A DNA stretch of 64,000 nt, taken from contig JASBST010000057.1 in assembly GCA_030148775.1 (NCBI GenBank), forward strand, positions 1 through 64,000, written 5' to 3'. The position numbers were made by a program, and so were the translations under genes. Positions 26,030 through 34,329 of the stretch are shown here, piece by piece. The notes under the pieces were generated by a model. The model saw only the letters and a list, made by a program, of their open reading frames with translations, was not told where the DNA came from and ran no database searches. How positions within the stretch are numbered: the first letter of the stretch is position 1; each line of letters opens with the position of its first letter. The DNA is from Thiogranum sp. (GTDB taxonomy: Bacteria > Pseudomonadota > Gammaproteobacteria > DSM-19610).

Positions 26030-26500
26030 CTAGGCAGCAGCCTGTCCCCGCATCAATTCCTCTTTCCGCCGTTTCATTTGTTCTCCGAGCTGCTGCAGCA
26101 CTTCCGAGGACATCGCCTTCTTCGCCTGTTTGAACATCTCCGACTCCTCTTCTTCGGCATGGTGCTCGACCAGTTCCTTCAGCACCTTGGCCCGGCCGGA
26201 AAATTTTTCGCTGGTGGGGTCGGTATTTTTCAAATCCGGCAACACCAGCTCTTCGACCGTTCGGTGCTCCTCGAGCGCCTCGAAATAGGCTTGCGCGAAT
26301 TCGGCGCCGCCCGCTTTTTTGAATGCCGGATAGAAGATCTCCTCCTCCAGACGCGTGTGCACCTGTAATTCCTGTTCGATCTTGTGCAGCAGCTGCTGCC
26401 GTGTCTTCTCCGCACGCGTGGTGGTCTCGGCGAGTTCCTGCAACAGCTTTTTTACTTTCCGGTGATCTTCTTTCAACAGCTCGATGGCATTTGTGGTCAT
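26030..26500 (-). CDS. Hemerythrin domain protein
   Basis: A 156-residue cytoplasmic four-helix protein of the HHE group. The iron-ligand candidates are in LKEDHRKVKKLL, VHTRLEEEIFYPAF, ALEEHRTVEELV and VEHHAEEEESEMF. It may bind oxygen or respond to nitrosative stress. Start ATG 26500 follows GGAGCCAGGA; an upstream start at 26557 would add a spurious hydrophobic stretch. The 250 bases upstream, up to tcdA, hold no gene I can see. Confidence 0.9.
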   Translation of the reverse strand: MTTNAIELLKEDHRKVKKLLQELAETTTRAEKTRQQLLHKIEQELQVHTRLEEEIFYPAFKKAGGAEFAQAYFEALEEHRTVEELVLPDLKNTDPTSEKFSGRAKVLKELVEHHAEEEESEMFKQAKKAMSSEVLQQLGEQMKRRKEELMRGQAAA

Positions 26501-26816
26501 TGTCCTGGCTCCAATAAACAGGGGGGCCAGAAGCAAAGCAAGTCGCGTGCCCGGCAATGGTCTGCGCCACTAGTGGCCGCAATAGCGCCAGGAAAGCCGG
26601 GCGACGGCACTGGCCGAAGAAGAAACTATCGGTCTCGACAGAAGGATTTCACTGCCGCTACAACAGGATGCATCCATGGCGGCGACCGCGAACGAAGATT
26701 TTACCGCGCGCCACCGTAGTCACGCCGCTGCGGCCGGGATGGCCATCGCGGACGGATCCTTCTGTAAATCCTGCCGCCGTTTGTAACAACTACAACCAGC
26801 GCGCGGATACGGCCGT

Positions 26817-27611
26817 TCAGCGGCCACGCCGACGGGCGGCAAGATGCTTTTCGATGACCCGCGCCACCGCCACCAACCCCATGCTCGCGGTGACGAAACT
26901 GGCCGCGCCATAACCCTGGTTGCAGTCCAGGTGCACGCCATGAATACCCGGCTTGCGCGTGCTCACCCGGCCATTGGCGTCGGGATAGACCTGCTGCTGG
27001 CTGGAGAACACACATTCGACGCCGAAATAGCGCCGCGGGTTGCGTGTATAACCATGATGGGCGCGCAAATGCGCCCGCACCTTGGCGGCGAGCGGGTCAT
27101 TGAAGGTGCGGGTCAGGTCCTTTATCTGAATTTGGGTGGGATCGGTCAACCCGCCCGCGGCGCCGGTGGTGATGATCGGGAGCTTATTGCGTTTACAGTA
27201 GTAGATCAGCGCCGCCTTGAACCGGATGCTGTCGATGGCGTCGATCACATAGTCGATGCCACCACCGGCGGGCAGATAGTCGAACAGATTACGATCGGTG
27301 ATGAAGTCGTCGATGACCTCCACCTGGCAGGCGGGATTGATTTGCTCAACGCGCCGGCGCAGCGCCTCGGTCTTTTTTTTGCCGATGTCGTCGTCGAGCG
27401 CGTGCAACTGGCGGTTGATATTCGAGGCGGCAATTACATCGTAATCGATCAGACACAACGCGCCGACACCACTGCGGGCCAGCGCTTCCACCGCCCAGGA
27501 ACCCACGCCACCGAGCCCGATGACACAAACCCGCATGTTGCCAATCCACTCCAGCGCATCGCGGCCATACAGACGCCCGATGCCGCCGAAGCGCTGCGCG
27601 TAATCGGCCAT
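26817..27611 (-). CDS. tcdA: tRNA threonylcarbamoyladenosine dehydratase
   Basis: A 264-residue ThiF/E1-like enzyme that uses ATP to cyclise t6A37 in tRNA to ct6A. The start RFGGIGRLYGRDAL, the nucleotide motif VCVIGLGGVGSWAVEALARS, the arginine-containing NINRQLHAL and DAIDSIRFKAALI are all typical. GYGAASFVTASMGL near the end is the family signature. It lies four bases after tatD on the same strand, suggesting an operon with tatD and the TetR gene. Confidence 0.93.
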   Translation of the reverse strand: MADYAQRFGGIGRLYGRDALEWIGNMRVCVIGLGGVGSWAVEALARSGVGALCLIDYDVIAASNINRQLHALDDDIGKKKTEALRRRVEQINPACQVEVIDDFITDRNLFDYLPAGGGIDYVIDAIDSIRFKAALIYYCKRNKLPIITTGAAGGLTDPTQIQIKDLTRTFNDPLAAKVRAHLRAHHGYTRNPRRYFGVECVFSSQQQVYPDANGRVSTRKPGIHGVHLDCNQGYGAASFVTASMGLVAVARVIEKHLAARRRGR

Positions 27612-27614
27612 TGT

Positions 27615-28382
27615 TCAGCTCGCCAGACGCAGGACGTCGCGGGCGTTCGCCGTCGTGCGTTGCGCCAGTTCCGCCGGATCCTGATCACGCACCTGGGCCA
27701 GCGCCGCGAGACACTCCGGCAGATATTCCGGGCTGTTGCGCTCGCCGTGGTGGGAGGCCACCGCCATATCGGGGGCGTCGGTTTCGAGCACAATCGCCTC
27801 CAGCGGCAGCTCGGCGGCCAGCTTGCGCAACTTGCGCGAACGTTCATAGGTCAGCATGCCGCCGAAACCCAGGCGGAATCCCAACTCGAAGTACTTCTTG
27901 CCTTGCTGCAGACTGCCATTGAAGGCATGCGCGATACCGCCGCAGAGCCGATGTCGGCGCAGGCGTTGCAGCACCTGGTCGTGCGCTTTGCGCACATGCA
28001 GCAACACCGGCAAACCGGCGTTGGCGGCCACAGCCAACTGGGCGTCGAGCAACCGGCACTGGGCGTCGGGGTCCGGATCGTCGATGAAATAATCCAGGCC
28101 GATCTCGCCGACGGCCACCGGTCGATGGGCCTCCAGGGCCGCTTCCAGCGCCCGCAGGTGCTCGGGCCGGTGGCGGGCGAGGAACCCGGGATGCATACCG
28201 AGCGCGGGGTGCAGATCGGTACGCCCGGCACACAGCGCGATCAGATACGGCCAGCGCGCCGCATCCACGCCCGGGACGACGATACGGCTGACGCCGGCGC
28301 GGCGCGCACGCGCGATCACCGCCTCACGGTCGGCGTCGAAGACCGGGAAATCCAGGTGACAATGGGTATCGATGAGTTGCAT
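27615..28382 (-). CDS. TatD family metal-dependent hydrolase
   Basis: A 255-residue TIM-barrel deoxyribonuclease-like enzyme. Metal ligands are in LIDTHCHLDFPVFD, AVGEIGLDYF, PVLLHVRKAHD and LETDAPDMA. It resembles the YjjV subgroup by length and order, but the subgroup cannot be fixed. Start ATG 28382 (MQLIDTHCHLD) fits the family; a start at 28412 is longer by ten residues. It lies between the TetR gene (seven bases upstream) and tcdA. Confidence 0.9.
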   Translation of the reverse strand: MQLIDTHCHLDFPVFDADREAVIARARRAGVSRIVVPGVDAARWPYLIALCAGRTDLHPALGMHPGFLARHRPEHLRALEAALEAHRPVAVGEIGLDYFIDDPDPDAQCRLLDAQLAVAANAGLPVLLHVRKAHDQVLQRLRRHRLCGGIAHAFNGSLQQGKKYFELGFRLGFGGMLTYERSRKLRKLAAELPLEAIVLETDAPDMAVASHHGERNSPEYLPECLAALAQVRDQDPAELAQRTTANARDVLRLAS

Positions 28383-28389
28383 GGCGACA

Positions 28390-29046
28390 TTATCGCGCGC
28401 CGCTGGCGGCACGCATACCGGCCATCACCAGCGCCAATTGCTGTCGGTACATCGGCGCAATGCGCGCCGGCTCGGCGGCCAGCAGCGTCAGCGGCACGCC
28501 GAACAACACGGCCAGCAGGGTATTGAGCAGTAGCGGCACCAGGGTGTTGTCCGGCAGATCGCCACTGCGAATCGCCGCTTCGAGCTGCGGCAGCAGCCAG
28601 GCATCTATACCCTTGATGGGGACTGCATCGATCGCCTCCAATTGCGGAAACGCCAGCCGCTTTTCCAAATCGCTGATCGCCAGGCCACCGTCGAGCTGGC
28701 CGCCGCGGGCGATCCAGGCGAGCAGCTCGGCCAGCACACCGGGCCGGCGCTCGCAGGTACGCGCCACTTCGGCGAACAACCGGTATACCACCGTCAGTCC
28801 CGCGCCCTCGGCCGCGGCACGGCGCACGTGCCAGCCCAGCTCCAGAACCCACAAATGGGCCAGATACGTCAGCAGATCCTGCTTGCCGGGGAAATAGTTG
28901 AAGAAGGTCGCTTCGGAAACCTCGGCGGCGTGGCACAGCCGTTTCACCGCAATGGCCGCGAACGGCTGCTCACCCAGCGCCTCGGCCAGAACGCGCGCCA
29001 ACGCCAGGCGGGTACGGGCAAATTTGCGCTGCCTTAGATCACTCAT
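28390..29046 (-). CDS. TetR/AcrR family transcriptional regulator
   Basis: A 218-residue repressor-type protein. The helix-turn-helix reads FAAIAVKRLCHAAEVSEATFFNYFPGKQDLL, residues about 29-60, which is the TetR pattern. The C-terminal ligand domain has no recognisable signature. It opens a likely operon with tatD and tcdA, which is unusual company. An AT-rich 160-base region upstream probably contains its own promoter and operator. Confidence 0.87.
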   Translation of the reverse strand: MSDLRQRKFARTRLALARVLAEALGEQPFAAIAVKRLCHAAEVSEATFFNYFPGKQDLLTYLAHLWVLELGWHVRRAAAEGAGLTVVYRLFAEVARTCERRPGVLAELLAWIARGGQLDGGLAISDLEKRLAFPQLEAIDAVPIKGIDAWLLPQLEAAIRSGDLPDNTLVPLLLNTLLAVLFGVPLTLLAAEPARIAPMYRQQLALVMAGMRAASGAR

Positions 29047-29207
29047 CGATTTTATAGAGCGCTCTATTTTTCAAGCAATCATTATTCCTTGATTGACGCG
29101 GTTGCGCAATCTCTATGGAGAAATCTTCAATTTATTGTTTTAACGAGAAAAAGATAAGGCGTGGCCGATATAACGGGGAGCTTGGCTCAAAACCACGCCG
29201 GCGGTGG

Positions 29208-30008
29208 TCAAGTCTCCAGCACCACCCGTTCCGGCAGTAACACTTCCATGGAGATGGGTAGATGGTCGGATAGCGGATAGTCGAGCACCTCGGCTTTGGC
29301 GACCTCCACCGTGGGGGTGACCAGAATATGGTCGATATTGCGTCGCGGGCGCCAGCTGGGGAAGGTGTTCATGCCGTGCAGCGGCTCGCTCATCAGGGTC
29401 TTGTTGACCAGCACCTCCATCTCCTGGCTGTTGGAGCGGCAGTTCATATCGCCCATCAAGACGACATGGCGGTAGTCGTTCACCAGGTCGCTGAGATAGT
29501 CCATTTGATTGATGCGGCCGCGGCGGCTGAGCGCCAAGTGGACAATCAACACGACCAGCGACTCGGGGCCGTCGCCAAAACGCACCGCCATCGCCCCACG
29601 ACCCGGAATGCGTCCCGGCAGACGGTGCTCGGTGATGCCACTGGGTTTATAGCGGCTGAGCACTCCGAGGCTGTGCTGGGCGAAGCGCCCGAGACGGCGA
29701 TTGGTCTGATCGTCCCAGTAGGGGAAGCCCGCGGCGGCGGCCAGATACTGGGTGATATTGACGAAACCGCAACGGGCACTGCCGGCGTCGGCCTCCTGCA
29801 CACCGACCATGTCGTAGTGGCTCATCAGCTCGGCAATGCGATCCAGGTTGTCGAAGCGCTGCGGGTGATGCAGCAGATGCTTCCAGCTATGGGAAAAATA
29901 CTGGCCGTAACGACGTGTCCGGATGCCGATCTGGATGTTGTAGCTGAGCAGTCGCAGCGTCCGTTGGGGCCGTTCCTGCGCCGCTTCGATATTCATAACT
30001 GATGACAT
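29208..30008 (-). CDS. Endonuclease/exonuclease/phosphatase family protein
   Basis: A 266-residue protein with the DNase I-like fold. Motifs: LRLLSYNIQIGI, VGVQEADAGS, VLIVHLALSRRGR, VVLMGDMNCRS and YPLSDHLPISMEV, which supply the Asn, Glu, His, Asp and Asp-His of the active site. There is no signal peptide. A homologue follows dsbA in Pseudomonas as I remember it; here acetolactate synthase lies between them, six bases upstream. Confidence 0.9.
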   Translation of the reverse strand: MSSVMNIEAAQERPQRTLRLLSYNIQIGIRTRRYGQYFSHSWKHLLHHPQRFDNLDRIAELMSHYDMVGVQEADAGSARCGFVNITQYLAAAAGFPYWDDQTNRRLGRFAQHSLGVLSRYKPSGITEHRLPGRIPGRGAMAVRFGDGPESLVVLIVHLALSRRGRINQMDYLSDLVNDYRHVVLMGDMNCRSNSQEMEVLVNKTLMSEPLHGMNTFPSWRPRRNIDHILVTPTVEVAKAEVLDYPLSDHLPISMEVLLPERVVLET

Positions 30009-30014
30009 GCGTTT

Positions 30015-31646
30015 TCAAATCGGGCAGACAAAGCTGCCGAGCTGTTCGGTCAGTTTAAGATTCTCACTGTAGTCGACCGGGCAATCGATGATAGTTACCG
30101 TCGGCTGCGCCAGCGCTTCCTTGAGGATCTCCTGTAGCTGCCCCGGACCCTCTACACGGTAGCCGCGGGCGCCAAAGGACTCGGCATAGCGAACGAAATC
30201 CGGGTTACCGAAATCGACGTGCGAAGCGCGCTGGAACTGAGTCATCTGCTTCCACTTGATCAAGCCGTAACCGCTGTCGTTCCATATCAATATGACTATG
30301 GGCACCTGCAGGCGCAGCGCCGTCTCGATTTCCTGCGAGTTCATCAGAAAACCGGCATCTCCGGTGACCGCCACCACCGCGCGCTCAGGCGACACCAGCT
30401 TGGCGGCGATGGCGCCGGGAACGGCAATACCCATACTGGCGAATCCGTTGGAGATTATACAGGTATTGGGCAGCTCACAGCGAAACATCCGCGCCATCCA
30501 CATTTTGTGCGCGCCGACGTCGCAGACGACGATGCCGTCGGTGGGCAGAACGGTACGTAAATCCCAGATAATTTTCTGGGGTTTGCACGGAAACCCCTGG
30601 TCCTCGGCATGCTGGTTCATGTCGTCGATCAGCGCATCGCGCAGCGGTCGCATCAAGTGCCCCTGGTGCGGCGTCGACAAAGCGGCGATGCGCGGCAGGC
30701 TGTGCTTGAGATCGCCCAGCACGCCGACGCTGATATTGTAGTGTTCGTCGACCTCGGCCTGGGTCCGGTCGATATGGATAATGCAGCGGTCACGGGTGGG
30801 ATGCCACAGGTACGGATGGTACTCGACCAGGTCGTAACCGACACAGATGACGACATCGGCGCGGCTGAATCCGCAACTGAGATAATCGTTCGCCTGCAGG
30901 CCGGCGCTGCCCAGCGTGGTGCGGTTGCGAAATGGCGTGACGCCCTTGGCCATGAACGTGTTGGCAAGGGGTATGTTGAGTTTCTCGGCAAACGCGCTCA
31001 GGTGTTGCCAGGCACCGGCGCGGATGACCCCGTGCCCGGCCAGGATCATCGGATGGCGCGCGGCGGAGATCAGTTGTGCGGCACGCTCGACCTGGGCCTG
31101 GGCCGGCTCTGGTGGCACCGGGCGATTGACCGGCAGCGGTCGCGATACCGCCGGCAGCTTGGCAATGTCTTCCGGAAACTCGATAAAGGTCGCGCCGGTT
31201 TTTTCAGACTGCGCGAGCTTGAAGGCCTTGCGCACAACCTCGGGTATGACCTCCGGCGCCAGCAGACTGGAAACGTACTTGGTCACCGGGCGAAACAGAT
31301 CCTGCAGGTCGAGCACCTGGTGCGATTCTTTGTGCAGACGATGGGTGCCGGCCTGACCGGCGATGGCCACCAGCGGCGCATGGTCCATATTGGCGTCGGC
31401 GACTCCGGTCACCAGATTGGTGGCGCCGGGCCCCAGGGTGGACAGACAAACCCCGGCATTGCCGGTCAGGCGACCATAGACATCGGCCATAAAGGCCGCA
31501 CCCTGTTCGTGTCGCGTGGTGACGAAACGGATGCTGGAATCCAGCAACGCGTCCATCAGGTCGAGATTTTCCTCTCCCGGGACGCCGAAGATATATTCAA
31601 CACCTTCGTTTTCCAGACATTGAACGAACAGCTGGGCGGCGTTCAA
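30015..31646 (-). CDS. Acetolactate synthase, large-subunit type (AlsS-like)
   Basis: A 543-residue thiamine-diphosphate enzyme that condenses two pyruvates to acetolactate. The start region LNAAQLFVQCLENEGVEYI and GVPGEENLDLMDAL match the family; the catalytic glutamate is in TTRHEQGAAFMADVYGRLTG. The ThDP motif runs from GDAGFLMNSQEIETA to IWNDSGYG. No small regulatory subunit is adjacent, so it may be catabolic. The only start that fits is TTG 31646, one base after the dsbA stop; an in-frame reading to 31736 lies inside dsbA. Translational coupling to dsbA is likely. Confidence 0.88.
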   Translation of the reverse strand: MNAAQLFVQCLENEGVEYIFGVPGEENLDLMDALLDSSIRFVTTRHEQGAAFMADVYGRLTGNAGVCLSTLGPGATNLVTGVADANMDHAPLVAIAGQAGTHRLHKESHQVLDLQDLFRPVTKYVSSLLAPEVIPEVVRKAFKLAQSEKTGATFIEFPEDIAKLPAVSRPLPVNRPVPPEPAQAQVERAAQLISAARHPMILAGHGVIRAGAWQHLSAFAEKLNIPLANTFMAKGVTPFRNRTTLGSAGLQANDYLSCGFSRADVVICVGYDLVEYHPYLWHPTRDRCIIHIDRTQAEVDEHYNISVGVLGDLKHSLPRIAALSTPHQGHLMRPLRDALIDDMNQHAEDQGFPCKPQKIIWDLRTVLPTDGIVVCDVGAHKMWMARMFRCELPNTCIISNGFASMGIAVPGAIAAKLVSPERAVVAVTGDAGFLMNSQEIETALRLQVPIVILIWNDSGYGLIKWKQMTQFQRASHVDFGNPDFVRYAESFGARGYRVEGPGQLQEILKEALAQPTVTIIDCPVDYSENLKLTEQLGSFVCPI

Positions 31647-31647
31647 G

Positions 31648-32289
31648 TCACTGCGCGGCCTTGGATGCCTGGGCGCGAGCTTTGCGCTCCTTGGCGACCA
31701 GGTAATCGACCACCTCAAGCATTTTTTCGTTTCCACCGGCCAGACTGGCGGAAGTGCGGTACTTGCCGTCCACGATCAGCGTGGGCACGCCGGTAACGCC
31801 ATAGCGCTCGTGCGCCTCCCGCGCACGGTTGGTATCCATGACCACGGCAAAGGATTTATAGGTTTTATCGAAATCCTCGCCCGAAACGCCCTGCTGTTCA
31901 AAGAAGGCCTTCAGATCGGCGACATTGCGGATGGCTTTGCGTTCCTTATGGATATGATCGAACAGCGGCTCATGGATTTTATCCAGCACGCCCAATGCCT
32001 GCGCGGTGTAATAGGCGCGCGCCAGCAGTTCCCAGCTAGGGCCCAGTACCGCGGGTATCCGTACAAACGCGACATCCTCGGGCAGATGCTTGCGCCAGGC
32101 GTTGAGAATCGGCTCCAGATGGTAACAGTGCGGGCAACCGTACCAGAACATTTCCAGCACTTCGATTTTGTCGTCACTGGTCGTCGGCTGCGGTGTCGCG
32201 ATTTTCTGGTACTGAACGCCTTCCTCGAAAGCGGCGAAACTCGGCGGCGCCAGCACTAACAGCACCAACAAGGTGAAAAGCTTTTTCAT
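31648..32289 (-). CDS. dsbA: Thiol:disulfide interchange protein DsbA
   Basis: A 213-residue periplasmic oxidase that introduces disulfides into secreted proteins. The signal peptide is MKKLFTLLVLLVLAPPSFA. The active site is in MFWYGCPHCYHLEP, with CPHC as in classic DsbA. The cis-proline loop is GVTGVPTLIVDGKYRT. It comes before acetolactate synthase and a nuclease-family gene and after cytochrome c4 in the same direction, the neighbourhood known from Pseudomonas. The 350-base gap upstream contains only a terminator that I can identify. Confidence 0.95.
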   Translation of the reverse strand: MKKLFTLLVLLVLAPPSFAAFEEGVQYQKIATPQPTTSDDKIEVLEMFWYGCPHCYHLEPILNAWRKHLPEDVAFVRIPAVLGPSWELLARAYYTAQALGVLDKIHEPLFDHIHKERKAIRNVADLKAFFEQQGVSGEDFDKTYKSFAVVMDTNRAREAHERYGVTGVPTLIVDGKYRTSASLAGGNEKMLEVVDYLVAKERKARAQASKAAQ

Positions 32290-32586
32290 GTTGTTCTCCG
32301 CAATGATTGTCTCTCGACGCTGGCGATCCCTGACGTTGCGCCGACCTTAGCGCCGCTTGGCGCCGGCGTCGCCACCGGGCACAGCCCATTCTGGCCACTG
32401 ACAGCGGGCATTTGCAAGCCCTGCGCGACAGCGCCCGTGCATCTGACCCTCCCCGGGAAACGGAGTTCCGCTCAGCCGACGTGCGACAACTGTGCTGCCG
32501 TGGCACGCCCCGTAACGCCCACTGACGCGGCGACTGGCACACAAATCCGGCGCCTTGGCATCATACAGACGCCATCTGCGGCGCAA

Positions 32587-32618
32587 ATACAAAGCGGCTG
32601 CAAGCAGCCGCTTTGTAT
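32587..32618 (-). terminator. Terminator downstream of the cytochrome c4 gene
   Basis: ATACAAAGCGGCTGC and its exact complement form a 15-bp stem with a two-base loop, 23 bases past the cytochrome c4 stop. The A-rich and T-rich ends make it likely to work on both strands. The remaining 290 bases to dsbA show no gene. Confidence 0.85.
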
Positions 32619-32640
32619 CGATGCGTCGGGAAAAAGGTGC

Positions 32641-33249
32641 TTAGTGCAGGCCTTCCACGTACGAAGCGACGGCCTGGATCTCCTTTTCGCTCAGCTTGGT
32701 CGCGATGTTGCGCATCATTTTTCCAGCGTCGTTGCTGCGCTCGCCACTCTTGAAAGCGTGCAACTGATTCTCGACATACTTCGCGTGCTGACCGGCCAGG
32801 CGCGGAAACTTGGCGGCCGGGTTGCCGTCGCCGGTGGGCCCATGACAGCCGATACAGGCGGCAACGCCCGTGGCCGGGTTACCGCCCCGATAGATTTTCT
32901 GGCCCAGCTCCACCAGATCCTTGCTGGCAGCTCCCTGCGACATGGTCTGGCTGGAGAAATAGGCCGCGAGGTTTTCCATGTCCAGATCGCTCAGCCCCAT
33001 GGCCATCGGCGCCATGGTGGCGTTTTTGCGCTTGCCGTTTTTGAAATTGTGCAGTTCCTTAACCAGATAGGGCGCGCCCTGGCCCGCCAGTTTCGGCCAT
33101 TCCGGATTGACGCTGTTGCCATCCGCCCCATGACAGCCCGCGCAAGTCGCGGAAGCGGCCTTGCCGGCGGCGGCGTCGCCCGCGGCAAAGACCTGGGGCA
33201 AACCGCCGGCCATGGAAAATACTGCTGCAAAAACAAGCCATTTATTCAT
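32641..33249 (-). CDS. Cytochrome c4 (diheme)
   Basis: A 202-residue periplasmic electron carrier with a signal peptide ending LPQVFA. There are two homologous heme c domains, with CAGCHGADGNS and CIGCHGPTGDG as attachment sites. The axial methionines are in TMAPMAMGLSDLDMENLAAYF and GKMMRNIATKLSEKEIQAVASYV. Cytochrome c4 feeds electrons to cbb3 or similar oxidases in many gammaproteobacteria. It is divergent from engB. Confidence 0.95.
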   Translation of the reverse strand: MNKWLVFAAVFSMAGGLPQVFAAGDAAAGKAASATCAGCHGADGNSVNPEWPKLAGQGAPYLVKELHNFKNGKRKNATMAPMAMGLSDLDMENLAAYFSSQTMSQGAASKDLVELGQKIYRGGNPATGVAACIGCHGPTGDGNPAAKFPRLAGQHAKYVENQLHAFKSGERSNDAGKMMRNIATKLSEKEIQAVASYVEGLH

Positions 33250-33393
33250 TCGTTAAGATCTCCAGATTGCACTGCGGGCAGGACGCGGACAACGCGGGGT
33301 GGACGGCGTCCAGAAAAAAGTGGCCAACTGTATACCAGCGGCTTAGCGGTCGGTCAATAAGAATCTAGTGATAAACTGTGAGAAAATCCGGTC

Positions 33394-34008
33394 ATGGAAA
33401 TCCACTTTGCCAGCGCCAAGTTCCTTACCAGCGTTCCGGATACCCACCTGGCCCCGGCGGACACGGGGGCCGAAGCGGCCTTCGCGGGACGCTCCAACGC
33501 CGGCAAATCCAGCGCCCTGAACCGTATCACCGGGCAACGCAGCCTGGCGCGAACCAGCAGGACGCCGGGACGGACCCAGCAGATCAATTTTTTCGAGCTC
33601 GAGACCGGGCGCCGCCTGGTCGACCTGCCCGGCTATGGCTACGCCAAGGTCCCGCAAGTGATGAAGGCACGCTGGCAGCGCAGCCTGGCCGAATACTTGC
33701 GCATACGCGAATCGTTGCGCGGACTGATCCTATTGATGGACTGCCGTCATCCGCTCACGGAGTACGACCAGCAGATGCTCGTCTGGTGTGAACAGGCTGG
33801 GCTTCCGGTGCATATCCTGCTGACCAAAGCGGACAAACTGAAGCGTGGACCCGCCGCAAATGCCTTGCTGGCACTGCGCAAACAGCTGCCGGCGCTGCAC
33901 CCCGGCGCCAGCGCTCAGTTATTTTCAGCGCTGAAAAGCAGTGGCGTGGAAGAGGTACGCGCGGTGCTGACCAAGTGGTTGACCGATACGTCCAGGAACG
34001 CGACATAA
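33394..34008 (+). CDS. engB: Ribosome biogenesis GTP-binding protein YihA/YsxC (EngB)
   Basis: A 204-residue essential GTPase for large-subunit ribosome assembly. G1 is [18 protein letters not shown]2/G3 are [15 protein letters not shown] and [13 protein letters not shown]4 is LLTKADKL, and G5 is LFSALKSSG. It ends convergent to polA. The stop codon TAA overlaps the A-tract that, read on the other strand, is the U-run of a strong terminator. Confidence 0.95.
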   Translation: MEIHFASAKFLTSVPDTHLAPADTGAEAAFAGRSNAGKSSALNRITGQRSLARTSRTPGRTQQINFFELETGRRLVDLPGYGYAKVPQVMKARWQRSLAEYLRIRESLRGLILLMDCRHPLTEYDQQMLVWCEQAGLPVHILLTKADKLKRGPAANALLALRKQLPALHPGASAQLFSALKSSGVEEVRAVLTKWLTDTSRNAT

Positions 34009-34046
34009 AAAAAACCCCGGAGTGCAAGGGGGGAAGCACCGGGGTT
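34006..34046 (-). terminator. Strong intrinsic terminator between polA and engB
   Basis: AACCCCGG and CCGGGGTT pair, with an inner GTGC/GCAC stem and a T8 run overlapping the engB stop on the other strand. It lies about 290 bases beyond the polA stop, farther than expected for a simple polA terminator. Confidence 0.88.
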
Positions 34047-34112
34047 AAGAATACCCGGCTTGGGGAAACCGGGTTGGAGGAATTCCCGTTCACGTCAATA
34101 ACGAACGGGAGC
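34006..34112 (-). ncRNA. Candidate small RNA in the polA-engB (Spot 42-type) position
   Basis: On the minus strand three hairpins follow one another. The first is TCCCGTTC/GAACGGGA (34110-34084). The second is ACCCGG/CCGGGT (34074-34053) with loop TTTCCCCAAG. The third is a terminator (34046-34015) whose inner GTGC/GCAC stem exposes TTCCCCCCTT, followed by eight T (34014-34007). A single-stranded ATTCCTCC lies between the first two. C-rich loops suit pairing with ribosome binding sites. The place matches spf in E. coli and ErsA in Pseudomonas. The 5' end is not located; a TATCAT box near 34220 would give about 210 bases. Confidence 0.55.
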
Positions 34113-34329
34113 GTCAACAACAGTTCTGCATTGCCAGACGACGGCACTTTTCTAAAACTTCACTTTTGTCGTGCCTCGCTGGTAGCAGATGACTTTATTC
34201 ACGCTCGTTACTGACAATGATAGCGCATTTCTCCCCACGTAGTGTAGGACTAAGAAGAAGTTTTATGTAAGACAAAAAACCTCTTACCCCAGCCGACCCA
34301 CCCCTACGCTTCTCTCGGGGCACGCGCTC

